A stretch of DNA of 64,000 nt, taken from Thiocapsa marina 5811. Its GTDB lineage: Bacteria; Pseudomonadota; Gammaproteobacteria; Chromatiales; Chromatiaceae. Position numbers and translations under genes: made by a program. The stretch lies in assembly GCF_000223985.1 (NCBI RefSeq), contig NZ_AFWV01000001.1, forward strand, positions 310,001-374,000. The letters are read 5' to 3'. Below, piece after piece: positions 37,762 through 46,333 of this stretch. The first letter of the stretch is position 1. The number at the start of each line of letters is the position of its first letter. Below the pieces are notes generated by a model. The model did no database searches. It was not told where the DNA came from and was given only the letters and a program-made list of their open reading frames with translations.

Positions 37762-39452
37762 CAACAAGTGATGTCGACCAATCCAAGCTTCGAGACGACA
37801 TGAGCGCGCCTGAACCACCGACCCGGACCGACATCCCCGGGGACCGGATCCAACCCGCCGCGGGCGCCAAACCCAGACGCTCGGCCTTCGACGCCCTCGG
37901 GTTCCGCGCGACCATTACTCAACTCCGAGACGAAATTTGCGCCCTCTATACCGCGGACAACGTCCCGTGGATCGTTGGCTACTCCGGCGGCAAGGACTCG
38001 ACCGCGACCCTTCAGCTCATCTGGACCGCGATCGCCGAGCTACCGGCCGAGCGTCGCCATAAGACCGTCTATGTCATCTCCACCGACACGTTGGTCGAGA
38101 ACCCCATCGTCTCGGCCTGGGTCGGCAACTCCGTCAAACGCATGCGCGCTGCCACCGATGAACAAGGTATGCCGCTCCAAGCCCGCATGCTGACGCCGAA
38201 GCTGCAAGATCGCTTCTGGGTCAACCTGATCGGCCGGGGCTATCCGGCACCACGGCACAAATTCCGCTGGTGTACCGAACGGCTCAAGATCGCGCCGTCG
38301 AACGACTTCATCCAAAGCGTCGTCTCGGCCAACGGCTCGACTATCATCGCGCTCGGCGTCCGTAAGGCCGAAAGCGCCCGCCGCGCCGCCACCATGCGCA
38401 AGCACGAGAAGGGGCGCGAGCGTGACCGCCTCAGCCCCAATGCGTCCCTTCCAGGGTCTTTGATTTATTCGCCGATCGAGGACTGGAGCAACGACGACGT
38501 CTGGTTCTACCTGATGCAGACCCCCAACCCGTGGGGCCATGACAACCGAGACCTGCTCGGCATGTATGCTGGCGCCTCGGCCGACGGCGAGTGCCCGCTG
38601 GTGGTCGACAATTCCACCCCGAGCTGCGGGGATTCCCGCTTCGGCTGTTGGGTCTGCACGCTGGTCGAGCAAGACAGATCCATGGCCGCGATGATCCGCA
38701 ACGACGACGAAAAAGACTGGATGATGCCGCTCTTGGACCTGCGCAATGCGCTCGATTTTCGCAATGGACCGAAAGATGCCAAGGGTCGAAGCCAAACCGA
38801 CCGGCACCTGCGCGACTTCCGCCGCATGAGCGGCGCCGTCCAGCTCATGAAAGACGGCCGGATCATCCCCGGCCCTTACACCCAAGAGGCGCGCGGCGCC
38901 TGGTTGAAGAAGCTCCTCGCGGCTCAAACCCATATTCGCCGGCGGGGTCCGGCGTCCGTCCGCGACATCGAGCTGATCGGCCTGGAGGACCTCCAAGAGA
39001 TTCGCCGCATCTGGGTCATCGAGAAGCATGAGCTTGAAGACACCCTGCCCTCGCTCTATCGCGAGGCCACCGGCGAGCCCTACCCGGGCCGTCCCCTGGA
39101 CGATAACCTCATGATCGGTGCAAAAGAGATGGACGATCTGCGCGCCCTGTGCGGCGACGACCGCCTGCATTACGAGATGACGCGCGACCTTTTGAGTCTC
39201 ACACGCCAGCAGCGCAATACTGCTCGGCGCGCCGGTCTCAACAAGCGAATCGAACAGCTGATTCGGCGCAGCTTCTATGATGACCCCGACGACGCGATAG
39301 ACCGCGTCCAGCGGCTTGGTGCGAAGCGAAAGGGCCTCACAGCAGAACAAGCGGAAGCGGGTCCGGATCAGCGGAGGTCGGTAGCCGCAGAAGCGACACC
39401 GGATCCGGCCTCGTCCGATACGCCCACCATGCCGAAGAGGGACGGGCTGTAA
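37758..39452 (+). CDS. dndC: DNA sulfur modification protein DndC
   Basis: A 564-residue PP-loop ATPase, related to PAPS reductases, that activates the DNA backbone or sulfur for phosphorothioation. ATG 37758 overlaps the dndB stop. The PP-loop GYSGGKDSTATLQLIW is at about residue 75, followed by STDTLVENPIVSAW. An iron-sulfur-type cysteine set is visible: CTERLK, CPLVVDN and SCGDSRFGCWVC. Family members normally act with DndD and DndE; neither follows here, and the next gene starts two bases downstream and is a second DndB-like gene. Confidence 0.93.
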   Translation: MTTSDVDQSKLRDDMSAPEPPTRTDIPGDRIQPAAGAKPRRSAFDALGFRATITQLRDEICALYTADNVPWIVGYSGGKDSTATLQLIWTAIAELPAERRHKTVYVISTDTLVENPIVSAWVGNSVKRMRAATDEQGMPLQARMLTPKLQDRFWVNLIGRGYPAPRHKFRWCTERLKIAPSNDFIQSVVSANGSTIIALGVRKAESARRAATMRKHEKGRERDRLSPNASLPGSLIYSPIEDWSNDDVWFYLMQTPNPWGHDNRDLLGMYAGASADGECPLVVDNSTPSCGDSRFGCWVCTLVEQDRSMAAMIRNDDEKDWMMPLLDLRNALDFRNGPKDAKGRSQTDRHLRDFRRMSGAVQLMKDGRIIPGPYTQEARGAWLKKLLAAQTHIRRRGPASVRDIELIGLEDLQEIRRIWVIEKHELEDTLPSLYREATGEPYPGRPLDDNLMIGAKEMDDLRALCGDDRLHYEMTRDLLSLTRQQRNTARRAGLNKRIEQLIRRSFYDDPDDAIDRVQRLGAKRKGLTAEQAEAGPDQRRSVAAEATPDPASSDTPTMPKRDGL

Positions 39453-39454
39453 TC

Positions 39455-40576
39455 GTGCGAAACCTGATCGATAATGAATCGGCTGAAGTGTCCAAGGTCC
39501 TTAAGCGATCGACGTCTCGGCAATCAACGCCGACCCAATCGGCAGAGAAGCTCACCACATTTATCGAGTTCTCGGCGATCCGGGGCACGCAGGCCGGCCG
39601 GCCCCAATACGCAGTGATCTGGCCGGTCGGGATGCTGATCCGTTTGAGCGCCGAATCACTCTCGCGGATGTCACGACGTCCGTCTGAGCCCATCGACGCA
39701 CGCCTCGTAGATGATCTCGCCGAGCGTTGTGAAACCGAGCCGGAACGGGTGTTCAACCAACCGATCCTGCTCGGCGTTCTCGGGAGACTGGCGTTCCTTC
39801 CAACAGAATCGGCCCCGGACATGGGCGTACTCAGGCTCGATCCGGCCGCCCGGGTCGAGATCTTGGACGGATTTCACCGTCTCGCTGCGATCAAGCAGGC
39901 TGGCATATCAGAAGATCAGCTCGCCGATCTCAGCGCCGCAATTCTAATCAGCCCGATCCGGGACCTTTATGATCTGGCAAAGCGCCGCCGCGCGTTGACC
40001 AACTGCGCGGGCTCTGCAAAAACCGGAGAGGCGAGCCCGCTGGAGCGCAGAGTGCAGAGCGAGCAGATTGCTAACGAGAGTGTTGCACTCTCGCCTTTTC
40101 TCAAGAAGGCTGTCGACCTCAGCCAGCCGACCATCGCGCTGCGCTCGCGGAGACTCTTTACGTTCAAAACCTATGCACGCGCCTGCCGTCCGTTCTTCGA
40201 CGCCCGAAGAGAGCACACAATCCCGATAACCGCCGAGCAACTGGCTGGCTACTGGCAATCTCTCGCGGACACGCTCCCGGATTGGCAAGGTTTTACGACT
40301 CGCCGGATCGGCGGGGGCGAGGTACGAGAAAAGACCGTCCTGGCCAACGCCGGCCTGCTCCGCGCACTGGGACGCCTCGGCGCCCGAGTCCTGGTCGAGC
40401 CGCCCGCGCAGCAACCGAAGTTGATCGCCCGGCTCGCCGGCGTCGATTGGCGACGCGACAGCCCGGCATGGCAAGGAACCCTCGTCGCCGACGGTAAGAT
40501 CCGAACAGGCAGCGAAATCGAGGACGGGGTCTACCTGCACTTGCTCAAGGTATGCCGACTTGGCGCTGACGGCTGA
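39455..40576 (+). CDS. Second, diverged DndB-like (DGQHR-fold) protein
   Basis: A 373-residue protein (GTG start two bases after the dndC stop). Segment by segment it resembles DndB of this locus: EILDGFHRLAAIKQAG against MNDGHHRRAAIIE, IALRSRRLFTFKTYARAC against LAKRSRKLFTLSALHNAC, GGGEVREKTVLANAGLLRALGRLG against SAGEVREGFVHAHGITLQALGRSG, and a C-terminal DWRRDSPAWQG against DWSRSNTELWDG. The N-terminal 35 residues are extra. It sits where dndD would be expected. It may be a regulator, an accessory of DndC or a structural partner; which one cannot be told. Confidence 0.78.
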   Translation: MRNLIDNESAEVSKVLKRSTSRQSTPTQSAEKLTTFIEFSAIRGTQAGRPQYAVIWPVGMLIRLSAESLSRMSRRPSEPIDARLVDDLAERCETEPERVFNQPILLGVLGRLAFLPTESAPDMGVLRLDPAARVEILDGFHRLAAIKQAGISEDQLADLSAAILISPIRDLYDLAKRRRALTNCAGSAKTGEASPLERRVQSEQIANESVALSPFLKKAVDLSQPTIALRSRRLFTFKTYARACRPFFDARREHTIPITAEQLAGYWQSLADTLPDWQGFTTRRIGGGEVREKTVLANAGLLRALGRLGARVLVEPPAQQPKLIARLAGVDWRRDSPAWQGTLVADGKIRTGSEIEDGVYLHLLKVCRLGADG

Positions 40577-40745
40577 TACACCGATTAACCAGAAGGTCAG
40601 GCTGCGTTTCATCGGAAACGGGTCCAAAACCACCCCCCGGGAACGGCGCTCCGAAATCAAAGCAGGATCCCTACCGGCAAACTCGCGTCACTCATGGACC
40701 TAACGACGGGGAGCGAGCGTAACGAACAACTTGAAGACAGGCCCT

Positions 40746-41672
40746 ATGGACAACCGCAAAACCTGGCTTAACCGACTCGCCAACCTCAACGTCGCCCGGA
40801 CGGAGCGACGCGGGCTTGCTCCGCATAAACCCCTGATGCTCCTCACGATCATGGACATGATCGAGGACGGCATCATCGCAACCCGGTGGATCGCATACTC
40901 GCCCGAGCTGTTCTTCCGTTTCAGCTGCTACTGGGACGTCGTCTACCACCGTCAGCTCAACCGACCCGACATGCGTTTGCCCTTCCACGCACTCGGCGGA
41001 CCCAGGGACCGGATCTGGGAGCGTTTTACCGACGAGCGACAGCAGTCGAGAGCGAGGGAAACCACCCGCCTCTGCCACATGGACGAATCCTTTTGGAACG
41101 CCCTTCAGGATCCGGACTTCCGCCGAGCCGCCCGCATCCAGCTGGTCGCAACATACTTCGAGCCCGGTGAGCAAATCGCACTCTGCGAGCAACTCGGCAT
41201 TCCGGAGCCGACCACGGAGGCGATCGCCATCATCAAGCAAGACGCCGCCGAATATAGGAAAACTCTAGCCAAGGGTAGAGACTCGAAATTCCGAATCTCG
41301 GTACTGACCGGCTACCAGTTCACCTGTGCGCTGACCGGCTACCGGCTGTGTACCACGAAGGAATACCTGGTCGAGGCCGCACACATCCACCAACACGCCG
41401 ACAGCGGAGACGACGACCCGCGGAACGGCCTCGCGCTGACGCCGGATGCACACTGGATGTTTGATCGCGGACTCTGGACAGTCGATTTCCAAGAGGGTAA
41501 TTACCTTGTGCGGGTCGCGCATGGTCAATTCGAAGAGGCGTCACCACTCGGCCGAAATCTCGTCGAGCACCACGGCGAAAGACTCTACCTTCCTGGCACC
41601 CGCGGTCTGCGACCCGATCCCAAGAGGCTGGCTTGGCATCGAAAGAGCGTGTTTGTGGGTTCCGGGGATTAA
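40746..41672 (+). CDS. HNH endonuclease with probable phosphorothioate-DNA-binding domain
   Basis: A 308-residue protein (ATG 40746; a TTG five codons upstream is weaker). The N-terminal half (about 1-160) begins RKTWLNRLANLNVARTERRGLAPHKPLMLLTIMDMIEDG, whose APHKPL-LLL pattern and following layout match the sulfur-binding domain of type IV enzymes that cut phosphorothioated DNA. The C-terminal half has an HNH fold: CALTGYRLC, VEAAHIHQHA, NGLALTPDAHWMFDRG. An SBD plus HNH build is known for phosphorothioate-dependent restriction. It is 169 bases downstream of the second dndB-like gene in the same direction. Confidence 0.83.
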   Translation: MDNRKTWLNRLANLNVARTERRGLAPHKPLMLLTIMDMIEDGIIATRWIAYSPELFFRFSCYWDVVYHRQLNRPDMRLPFHALGGPRDRIWERFTDERQQSRARETTRLCHMDESFWNALQDPDFRRAARIQLVATYFEPGEQIALCEQLGIPEPTTEAIAIIKQDAAEYRKTLAKGRDSKFRISVLTGYQFTCALTGYRLCTTKEYLVEAAHIHQHADSGDDDPRNGLALTPDAHWMFDRGLWTVDFQEGNYLVRVAHGQFEEASPLGRNLVEHHGERLYLPGTRGLRPDPKRLAWHRKSVFVGSGD

Positions 41673-41797
41673 CCATCGTCAGACCGCACCAATCGCTGAG
41701 GCAACTTGAACCGACTCCCGCCGGAATCGATGAACCCCGACACCTTGTCGGTTCTGTCTACATTACGTCGATTGCCGACACAAAACCCTTGAGGAAA

Positions 41798-42511
41798 TTA
41801 CCCAACGCGAAGATTGGTGGGCCATAGGAAATACGGCCCAAACTTCTTTGAAAACCTAAACTCTCCTCCCGCACCTTTACCTTTTTCGGTCAGCTTGAAA
41901 TGCTCTCCATCTCGCTCAAGCAGACCCGCATTGAGCAGTTTGTCATTCAGGTCTCCTGTCCGAAGCCCAAGTGCCTTGGCAAGCCGAGAGGTGGTCAGCT
42001 TTTCAAACGGGCTGTCTTCCGCGGACTCGACTGCCTGCTCGTGAATTTCGTCTTTGGGCTGCTCCACCTTTTCGGCAGAGAGCCGAACCTCGTCGCTGAC
42101 CCGGATCAGACGCTGAGCCTCCTCGTAGGCTTCCCGATAGAGCTCGGACTCTTCGTCGCGATCCACAAGGACGCCCATCTCATTGTTGTTCACCTGGCTG
42201 AAGTCGTAAAGGTTCATCGACGTGATAATGGCGGAACGCTCGTTCAAGTAGCACTTGGCATGCAGGTTCTGACAGAAACTTGTACGAACAAATGCCAAGG
42301 AACGGAGCCAATTGATCTCGTGGGGTGCCAGCTCGCTCTTGCCATAAACGATCCGCACGTCGATCTTCATGCGGTCTTTGTCGGCCAGTAACTCACGGAT
42401 ACGGTCGTTGAATTTGAGGAACGGGCTGATGATGATAAGGCGCTCCCGAGCGGCCTTGATCAACTCTTCCAGAAAGTAGTTCGTCGCACTGGTGTTGAGA
42501 AATTTCGCCAT
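41798..42511 (-). CDS. Phospholipase D-like domain protein
   Basis: A 237-residue protein (MAKFLNTSATNYFLEELIKAARERLIIISPFLKF) with a single PLD-type active motif, NLHAKCYLNERSAIITSMNLYDFS, in which H, K and the downstream SMN are kept, followed by NNEMGVLV. One HKD motif per chain implies a dimer, as in Nuc-type nucleases. The C-terminal 70 residues look like a winged helix (LTTSRLAKALGLRTGDLNDKLLNAGLLERDGEHFKLTEKG). It converges on the HNH gene at the edge of the dnd locus. A nuclease role in defence is inferred. Confidence 0.82.
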   Translation of the reverse strand: MAKFLNTSATNYFLEELIKAARERLIIISPFLKFNDRIRELLADKDRMKIDVRIVYGKSELAPHEINWLRSLAFVRTSFCQNLHAKCYLNERSAIITSMNLYDFSQVNNNEMGVLVDRDEESELYREAYEEAQRLIRVSDEVRLSAEKVEQPKDEIHEQAVESAEDSPFEKLTTSRLAKALGLRTGDLNDKLLNAGLLERDGEHFKLTEKGKGAGGEFRFSKKFGPYFLWPTNLRVG

Positions 42512-42902
42512 TGGTGAATCCTTGTCCGGCTGCGAATACTGATGAGGAATTCGTGATTGGATGACCGTTGGGGCACCAACGGTGGGCAGATTATCTCCCA
42601 TTACGGCACGGTGGTCTGCAAAGTCGTCGGAGTTTCATGACGACGGCCGCCGACCGTCGGGCATGACGCACCGTGCGGTCGGACGGGGCCGTGACGACGG
42701 CAGAGCACAGCGGTTTCGAGGCAGGGGACAAAAACCTCATGCCCCATGCGCTCGGCCGGGCACGGTCGCCGCGTAGTCATCGGCGGGCGGCGCCGACCCG
42801 ACGGCCGGGGAGTCGACTGCAAGTCGACGATCCCGGGGTTGGGAGGCCAACTGCGCTAGGACACGCTTCGTAAACACGGGTTCGGCGCCTTACACTCGCC
42901 CC
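42512..42902. other. Gene-free stretch between the PLD gene and the Rpn remnant
   Basis: About 390 bases without a supported gene. It is GC-rich with several short inverted repeats (for example CCGACGGTCGG-like arms around 42640-42660 and AGTCGAC around 42820), none convincing as a terminator. It should contain the PLD gene promoter. Confidence 0.4.
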
Positions 42903-43195
42903 ATGCGCCACCCCATTGATCCCAAAGTCGACTGCGTCTTCAAGGCCCTGCTCGGCTCGGAGGACAACCGCGCCCTGTTGATCCACTTTCTCAACGCCGT
43001 GCTGGTCGACGATCTGCCCGCTCCGATCACCGAGGTCGAGATCCTGAATCCCTACGACGAGCGCGAGACCTTTTTCGATAATTTGCGGCTGCACAGGTCG
43101 AAACCGAGTGTGAACGTTGGCTAAAATTCTCCAAGGAAGCTGCCCTCGCCGAGGTCGAACGTCTCAAAACGCTGCTGAAACAGAAGGATGTTTAG
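42903..43195 (+). pseudogene. Internally deleted Rpn/PD-(D/E)XK transposase-type nuclease gene
   Basis: The first 58 codons (MRHPIDPKVDCVFKALLGSEDNRALLIHFLNAVL...ITEVEILNPYDERE) are the standard N-terminus of Rpn recombination-promoting nucleases, usually near 300 residues. After about 43085 the frame shifts to an unrelated tail and stops at 43124. In another frame from about 43089 to the stop at 43193-43195 the typical charged C-terminus of the family is readable (VETECERWLKFSKEAALAEVERLKTLLKQ). The central nuclease part is missing, so a deletion has fused the two ends out of frame. Confidence 0.82.
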
Positions 43196-43286
43196 CGTTC
43201 AACCTCGACGCCAGGCTTTCGTTCCGCACGGCTGACGAGGTCGAGGCCCGCGACGCCGCGCGGCGTGTGTTCGTGACCCGAGCCGT

Positions 43287-43348
43287 CGCGGCACGTGGCG
43301 CAGAGCGCCACGGGGCATGCGTGACACCGCGGAGCGGGTGCCACGAGC
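43287..43348. repeat. Double-hairpin repeat, copy 1
   Basis: Two adjacent hairpins, GTGGCGCAGAGCGCCAC and GTGACACCGC...GGGTGCCAC, joined by GGGGCATGC. A near-identical 61-base copy occurs in inverted orientation at 51003-51063. Confidence 0.8.
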
Positions 43349-43451
43349 TCACTTCGACATCAGGTCCACATGGGGCATGGCGGTGATTCCGTCCCGAGCA
43401 CACGGGACGCCAACGGAGCGCGGCGTTGGCGGGCGGCGAGGATCGCGTCTC

Positions 43452-44252
43452 TCAAGACCGAGCCATCGCCGGATCGGCGCGCTGCCACCACGCGGGTAGA
43501 TCTGCGATCGAGTCGATCACGCCGTCCGGGCGGATCTCCGTGTCGAGATCCGCGGCGCGGAACTTGCCGGTGCGCACCAACAGGGTCTTGAGTCCGGCGG
43601 CCTGCGCGCCGGCGATGTCGCTGCGGATATCGTCGCCGATCATGAGTGTGTCGGCGGCGGGGCTCCGCAGGGCGGTCAGCGCCGCCTCGAAGAAGGGTCG
43701 CGCAGGCTTGCCCAGCACGATCGGCTCGACGCCCGTGGCATGCTCGAGGGCCGCGACAAAGGGCGCGGTGTCCAGACGCAGACCGTCCGGCGCGCTCCAG
43801 TAGCGCGTCATGCCGAGCGCGATCAGAAGCGGCCTGGGCTCGGCCATCAGGAGACGGAAGGCGCAATTGAGCGTCGCGTAGTCCCAACCCGCGCCCAGGT
43901 CGCCGAGGATCACCGCCTCGGCACCCTCCTCGGCGTCCGGCGGAAGCGGTATCACGCCGGCGAAGTCGGCCCGAGTGGCCGGGTTCACGAACAGCGCCAC
44001 CCGCGAGATGCCGCGCTCGGCGAGCCACGCGCGCGCCGCCAAAGGCGGGGTGAGGATCTCGTCCGCCTCCACGGCGATGCCGAGCCGCGCGAGCTTGTCC
44101 ACGATAGCCGCACGGGGTCGAGAGGTGGTATTGGTCACGTACAGGTGCGGAATCGCGCGGCGTCGGACCCAGGCAATGGCCTGATCGGCCTTCTGAATCG
44201 GCTCATCGCCCTGATACAAGACACCATCGAGATCGATCAGAATCGCGTTCAT
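43452..44252 (-). CDS. HAD-superfamily IIA phosphatase (NagD/LHPP-like)
   Basis: A 266-residue phosphatase starting MNAILIDLDGVLYQGDEPI, with GAGGAGG eight bases before ATG 44252. HAD motifs: nucleophile Asp in LIDLDGVL, motif II Thr in VTNTTSRPRA, Lys in LGKPARPFFEAAL and the acidic motif in MIGDDIRSDIAGAQAAGLKT. The cap is of the C2a type. The natural substrate in this subfamily is usually a small sugar or glycerol phosphate or a dipeptide phosphate and cannot be fixed here. Neighbours give no clue. Confidence 0.9.
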   Translation of the reverse strand: MNAILIDLDGVLYQGDEPIQKADQAIAWVRRRAIPHLYVTNTTSRPRAAIVDKLARLGIAVEADEILTPPLAARAWLAERGISRVALFVNPATRADFAGVIPLPPDAEEGAEAVILGDLGAGWDYATLNCAFRLLMAEPRPLLIALGMTRYWSAPDGLRLDTAPFVAALEHATGVEPIVLGKPARPFFEAALTALRSPAADTLMIGDDIRSDIAGAQAAGLKTLLVRTGKFRAADLDTEIRPDGVIDSIADLPAWWQRADPAMARS

Positions 44253-44510
44253 CGAAACGGCCTCCTCGAACAAGCTTGTCGATGAATCTATGGCTTCGGG
44301 GGACGCGTTTTACACCCCGGACGCGGTCGATCATGATTCGGTCGGTCTGAAGTCTCGGCTACGGCGCGAGAGAAGGCCCTTTGGCCAGTTCCTATCGATG
44401 CGAACAAATTTGGTCATTCACGGGTCGAAGCCGATCACGAACCTTGGCCAACGGTCCCCGCGAGCCCCGGCGTCGAGCCGGCGTCTCGCCTGTCACTGGA
44501 GGAGCATGCG

Positions 44511-45221
44511 ATGTCAGAAAAACCTGTCGCCGTCGTCACCGGCGCCAATCGCGGTCTGGGACTCGAGACCAGCCGTCGGCTGGCGGCTTTGGGCTACAGG
44601 GTCATCGTGACCGCCCGGCGCGAGGCGGAAGGCCGCGCCGCCGCCCGGGCTCTGGCGGATGCCGGTCACGATGTCCGCTTCCAGCCCCTGGAGGTGACCG
44701 ACGAGACGTCGATTCAGGCCCTGGTCGAGACCGTTCGCGGGATCGGCCGGCTGGATGTCTTGGTCAACAACGCCGGAATCGTCCCCGACCCCAAGCCCGG
44801 AACAGAGGAGGCCAGTGTCTTTCGGGCAGACCTGGAGACGGTGCGCCGAGGTATGGAGACCAACGCACTGGCGCCGTTGCGGCTCTGCCAGGTGTTGATC
44901 CCCTTGATGGAAGGCCGAGGTCGCGTGGTCAATGTCTCGTCCGGCATGGGCCAGCTCGACGAGATGAACGGCTGCTGTCCGGGCTATCGGCTCTCCAAGG
45001 TCTCGCTCAATGCGCTCACTCGGATCTTCGCCGACGAGTTGCGGGAGACCGGAATCAAGGTCAACGCGGTCTGTCCGGGCTGGGTCCGTACGAACCTGGG
45101 CGGCGAACGGGCACCCTTGTCGGTCGAGGAAGGCGCGGAGGGCATCGTCTGGGCGGCGACGCTCCCGGATGACGGGCCGAGCGGCGGCTTTTTCCGACAT
45201 GGAGAGCCGATCCCCTGGTAG
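44511..45221 (+). CDS. Short-chain dehydrogenase/reductase
   Basis: A 236-residue classical SDR with ribosome site GGAGGAG before ATG 44511. Visible features are the cofactor loop VTGANRGLGLETSRRLA, TARR at the NADP-type position, NNAG (LVNNAGIVPD), the Ser of VSSGMG and the catalytic Tyr-Lys in YRLSKVSLNAL. PGWVRTNLGG completes the family pattern. Arginines after the second strand favour NADPH. It resembles carbonyl-reductase-type SDRs. The substrate is unknown. Confidence 0.9.
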   Translation: MSEKPVAVVTGANRGLGLETSRRLAALGYRVIVTARREAEGRAAARALADAGHDVRFQPLEVTDETSIQALVETVRGIGRLDVLVNNAGIVPDPKPGTEEASVFRADLETVRRGMETNALAPLRLCQVLIPLMEGRGRVVNVSSGMGQLDEMNGCCPGYRLSKVSLNALTRIFADELRETGIKVNAVCPGWVRTNLGGERAPLSVEEGAEGIVWAATLPDDGPSGGFFRHGEPIPW

Positions 45222-45399
45222 CTCGAGCTCGATGTCCGGGGTGGTCGGCGACCCGAGCAGTCGACAATACCGCGAACGGCACGGCTCGCGTTTGCCTCGA
45301 GAGACGGGAGGCGCGGGCTGATCCGAGGCGAGCAACCGACCAAACGACCGTCCCGAGCAGGATCTTGCAGCCGTCCACATATCGTTTTATGGTCGCGCC

Positions 45400-45837
45400 A
45401 TGAGCTCAAGCGTTGCACTCTATGAAGCCCTCACCACGGCACCCGACGACCGCACCCGTGCGCGCGTCATCGCCGAGGCGTTCGAGCGTCTGGAGGAACG
45501 TTACCCGCACCTTCCAGACTTGGCCACCCAAGGCCATGTCCGCGAGGCCGAGCTGCGGCTGCAGAAAGAGATCGAGCAGGTCAGAGCCGATCTGCGCGCC
45601 ACCGAGCTTCGGCTGCAAGGTGAGATCGAACAAGTCCGTGCCGAGCTGAAGATCGACATCGAACACCTCCGCGCCGAGCTCAAGGCCGACATCGAGCAGA
45701 TCCGTGCCGACCTGCATGCCACGGAGCTGCGGCTGCAGAAGGAGATCGCACACGTGAAGCTGGATCTGCTCAAATGGCTGGTCCCGCTGATGTTCGCCCA
45801 AGTGGCCGCCATTGCCGCACTGGTGAAGCTCCTTTAA
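45400..45837 (+). CDS. Coiled-coil protein with C-terminal membrane anchor
   Basis: A 145-residue protein. Residues 1-45 are polar (PDDRTRARVIAEAFERLEERYPHLPDL). Residues about 48-122 are an uninterrupted coiled coil built of repeated units (AELRLQKEIEQVRADLRATELRLQGEIEQVRAEL and so on). A hydrophobic helix WLVPLMFAQVAAIAALVKLL ends the chain. The build resembles the CCDC90/DUF1640 type of small tail-anchored coiled-coil proteins. The function is unknown. The repeats within the gene make copy-number variation likely. Confidence 0.78.
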   Translation: MSSSVALYEALTTAPDDRTRARVIAEAFERLEERYPHLPDLATQGHVREAELRLQKEIEQVRADLRATELRLQGEIEQVRAELKIDIEHLRAELKADIEQIRADLHATELRLQKEIAHVKLDLLKWLVPLMFAQVAAIAALVKLL

Positions 45838-45859
45838 GGCCTTGCAGGAAACGCCTTCC

Positions 45860-46333
45860 CTAGTGCGCAGCACAGGGCGGCACCTTGCCCTGCTCCAGGC
45901 CGAGCGCGATGGCGAGATACCGAAACTGTAGGTCCAACCCGCCCTGTTCGTTGCTCAGGGTGTTGTCCATGCCCTCGCGCACCTCTTGTGACAGGGACCA
46001 TCCCAGAGGCGGCTCCACGTATCGGTTTGCCACTGCCGCAACCGTCTCGGCGTCGACGGCTCCGAGCGCGGCGAGCCTCGCCCGAAGCACGGCGGCGAGC
46101 GGGACCTCGATGACGGTTCCTCCCAGTCCCTCGACCAGATCCGCCGCGATGACTTCGGCCAGTTCTCCGCGCGCCGAACGTGTCTCCAGCAAGGCCTCCA
46201 CGGGCGCCGTGACTTCACTGACGGTGGCGTTGAAGCCACCACCGCTCGGGAACCGGTCGACACTGCCGTCGCGCCGACAGAGATTCGGTGCGGTCGGGTC
46301 GTTGTCGACTCCGAAGATCGGTCTGCGCGCCAC
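45860..46333 (-). CDS. Protein of unknown function, overlapping its upstream partner
   Basis: A 157-residue soluble protein with GTG start at 46333 (ARRPIFGVDNDPTAPNLC), chosen because it overlaps the stop of the upstream membrane-protein gene (TAGTG). Middle segments look helical (VEALLETRSARGELAEVIAADLVEGLGG). The C-terminus has EQGGLDLQFRYLAIALGLEQGKVPPC. I do not recognise a family. A longer same-frame reading up to 46963 exists, but it is only the shadow of the overlapping membrane protein. The tight overlap suggests the two products act together. Confidence 0.7.
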   Translation of the reverse strand: MARRPIFGVDNDPTAPNLCRRDGSVDRFPSGGGFNATVSEVTAPVEALLETRSARGELAEVIAADLVEGLGGTVIEVPLAAVLRARLAALGAVDAETVAAVANRYVEPPLGWSLSQEVREGMDNTLSNEQGGLDLQFRYLAIALGLEQGKVPPCAAH

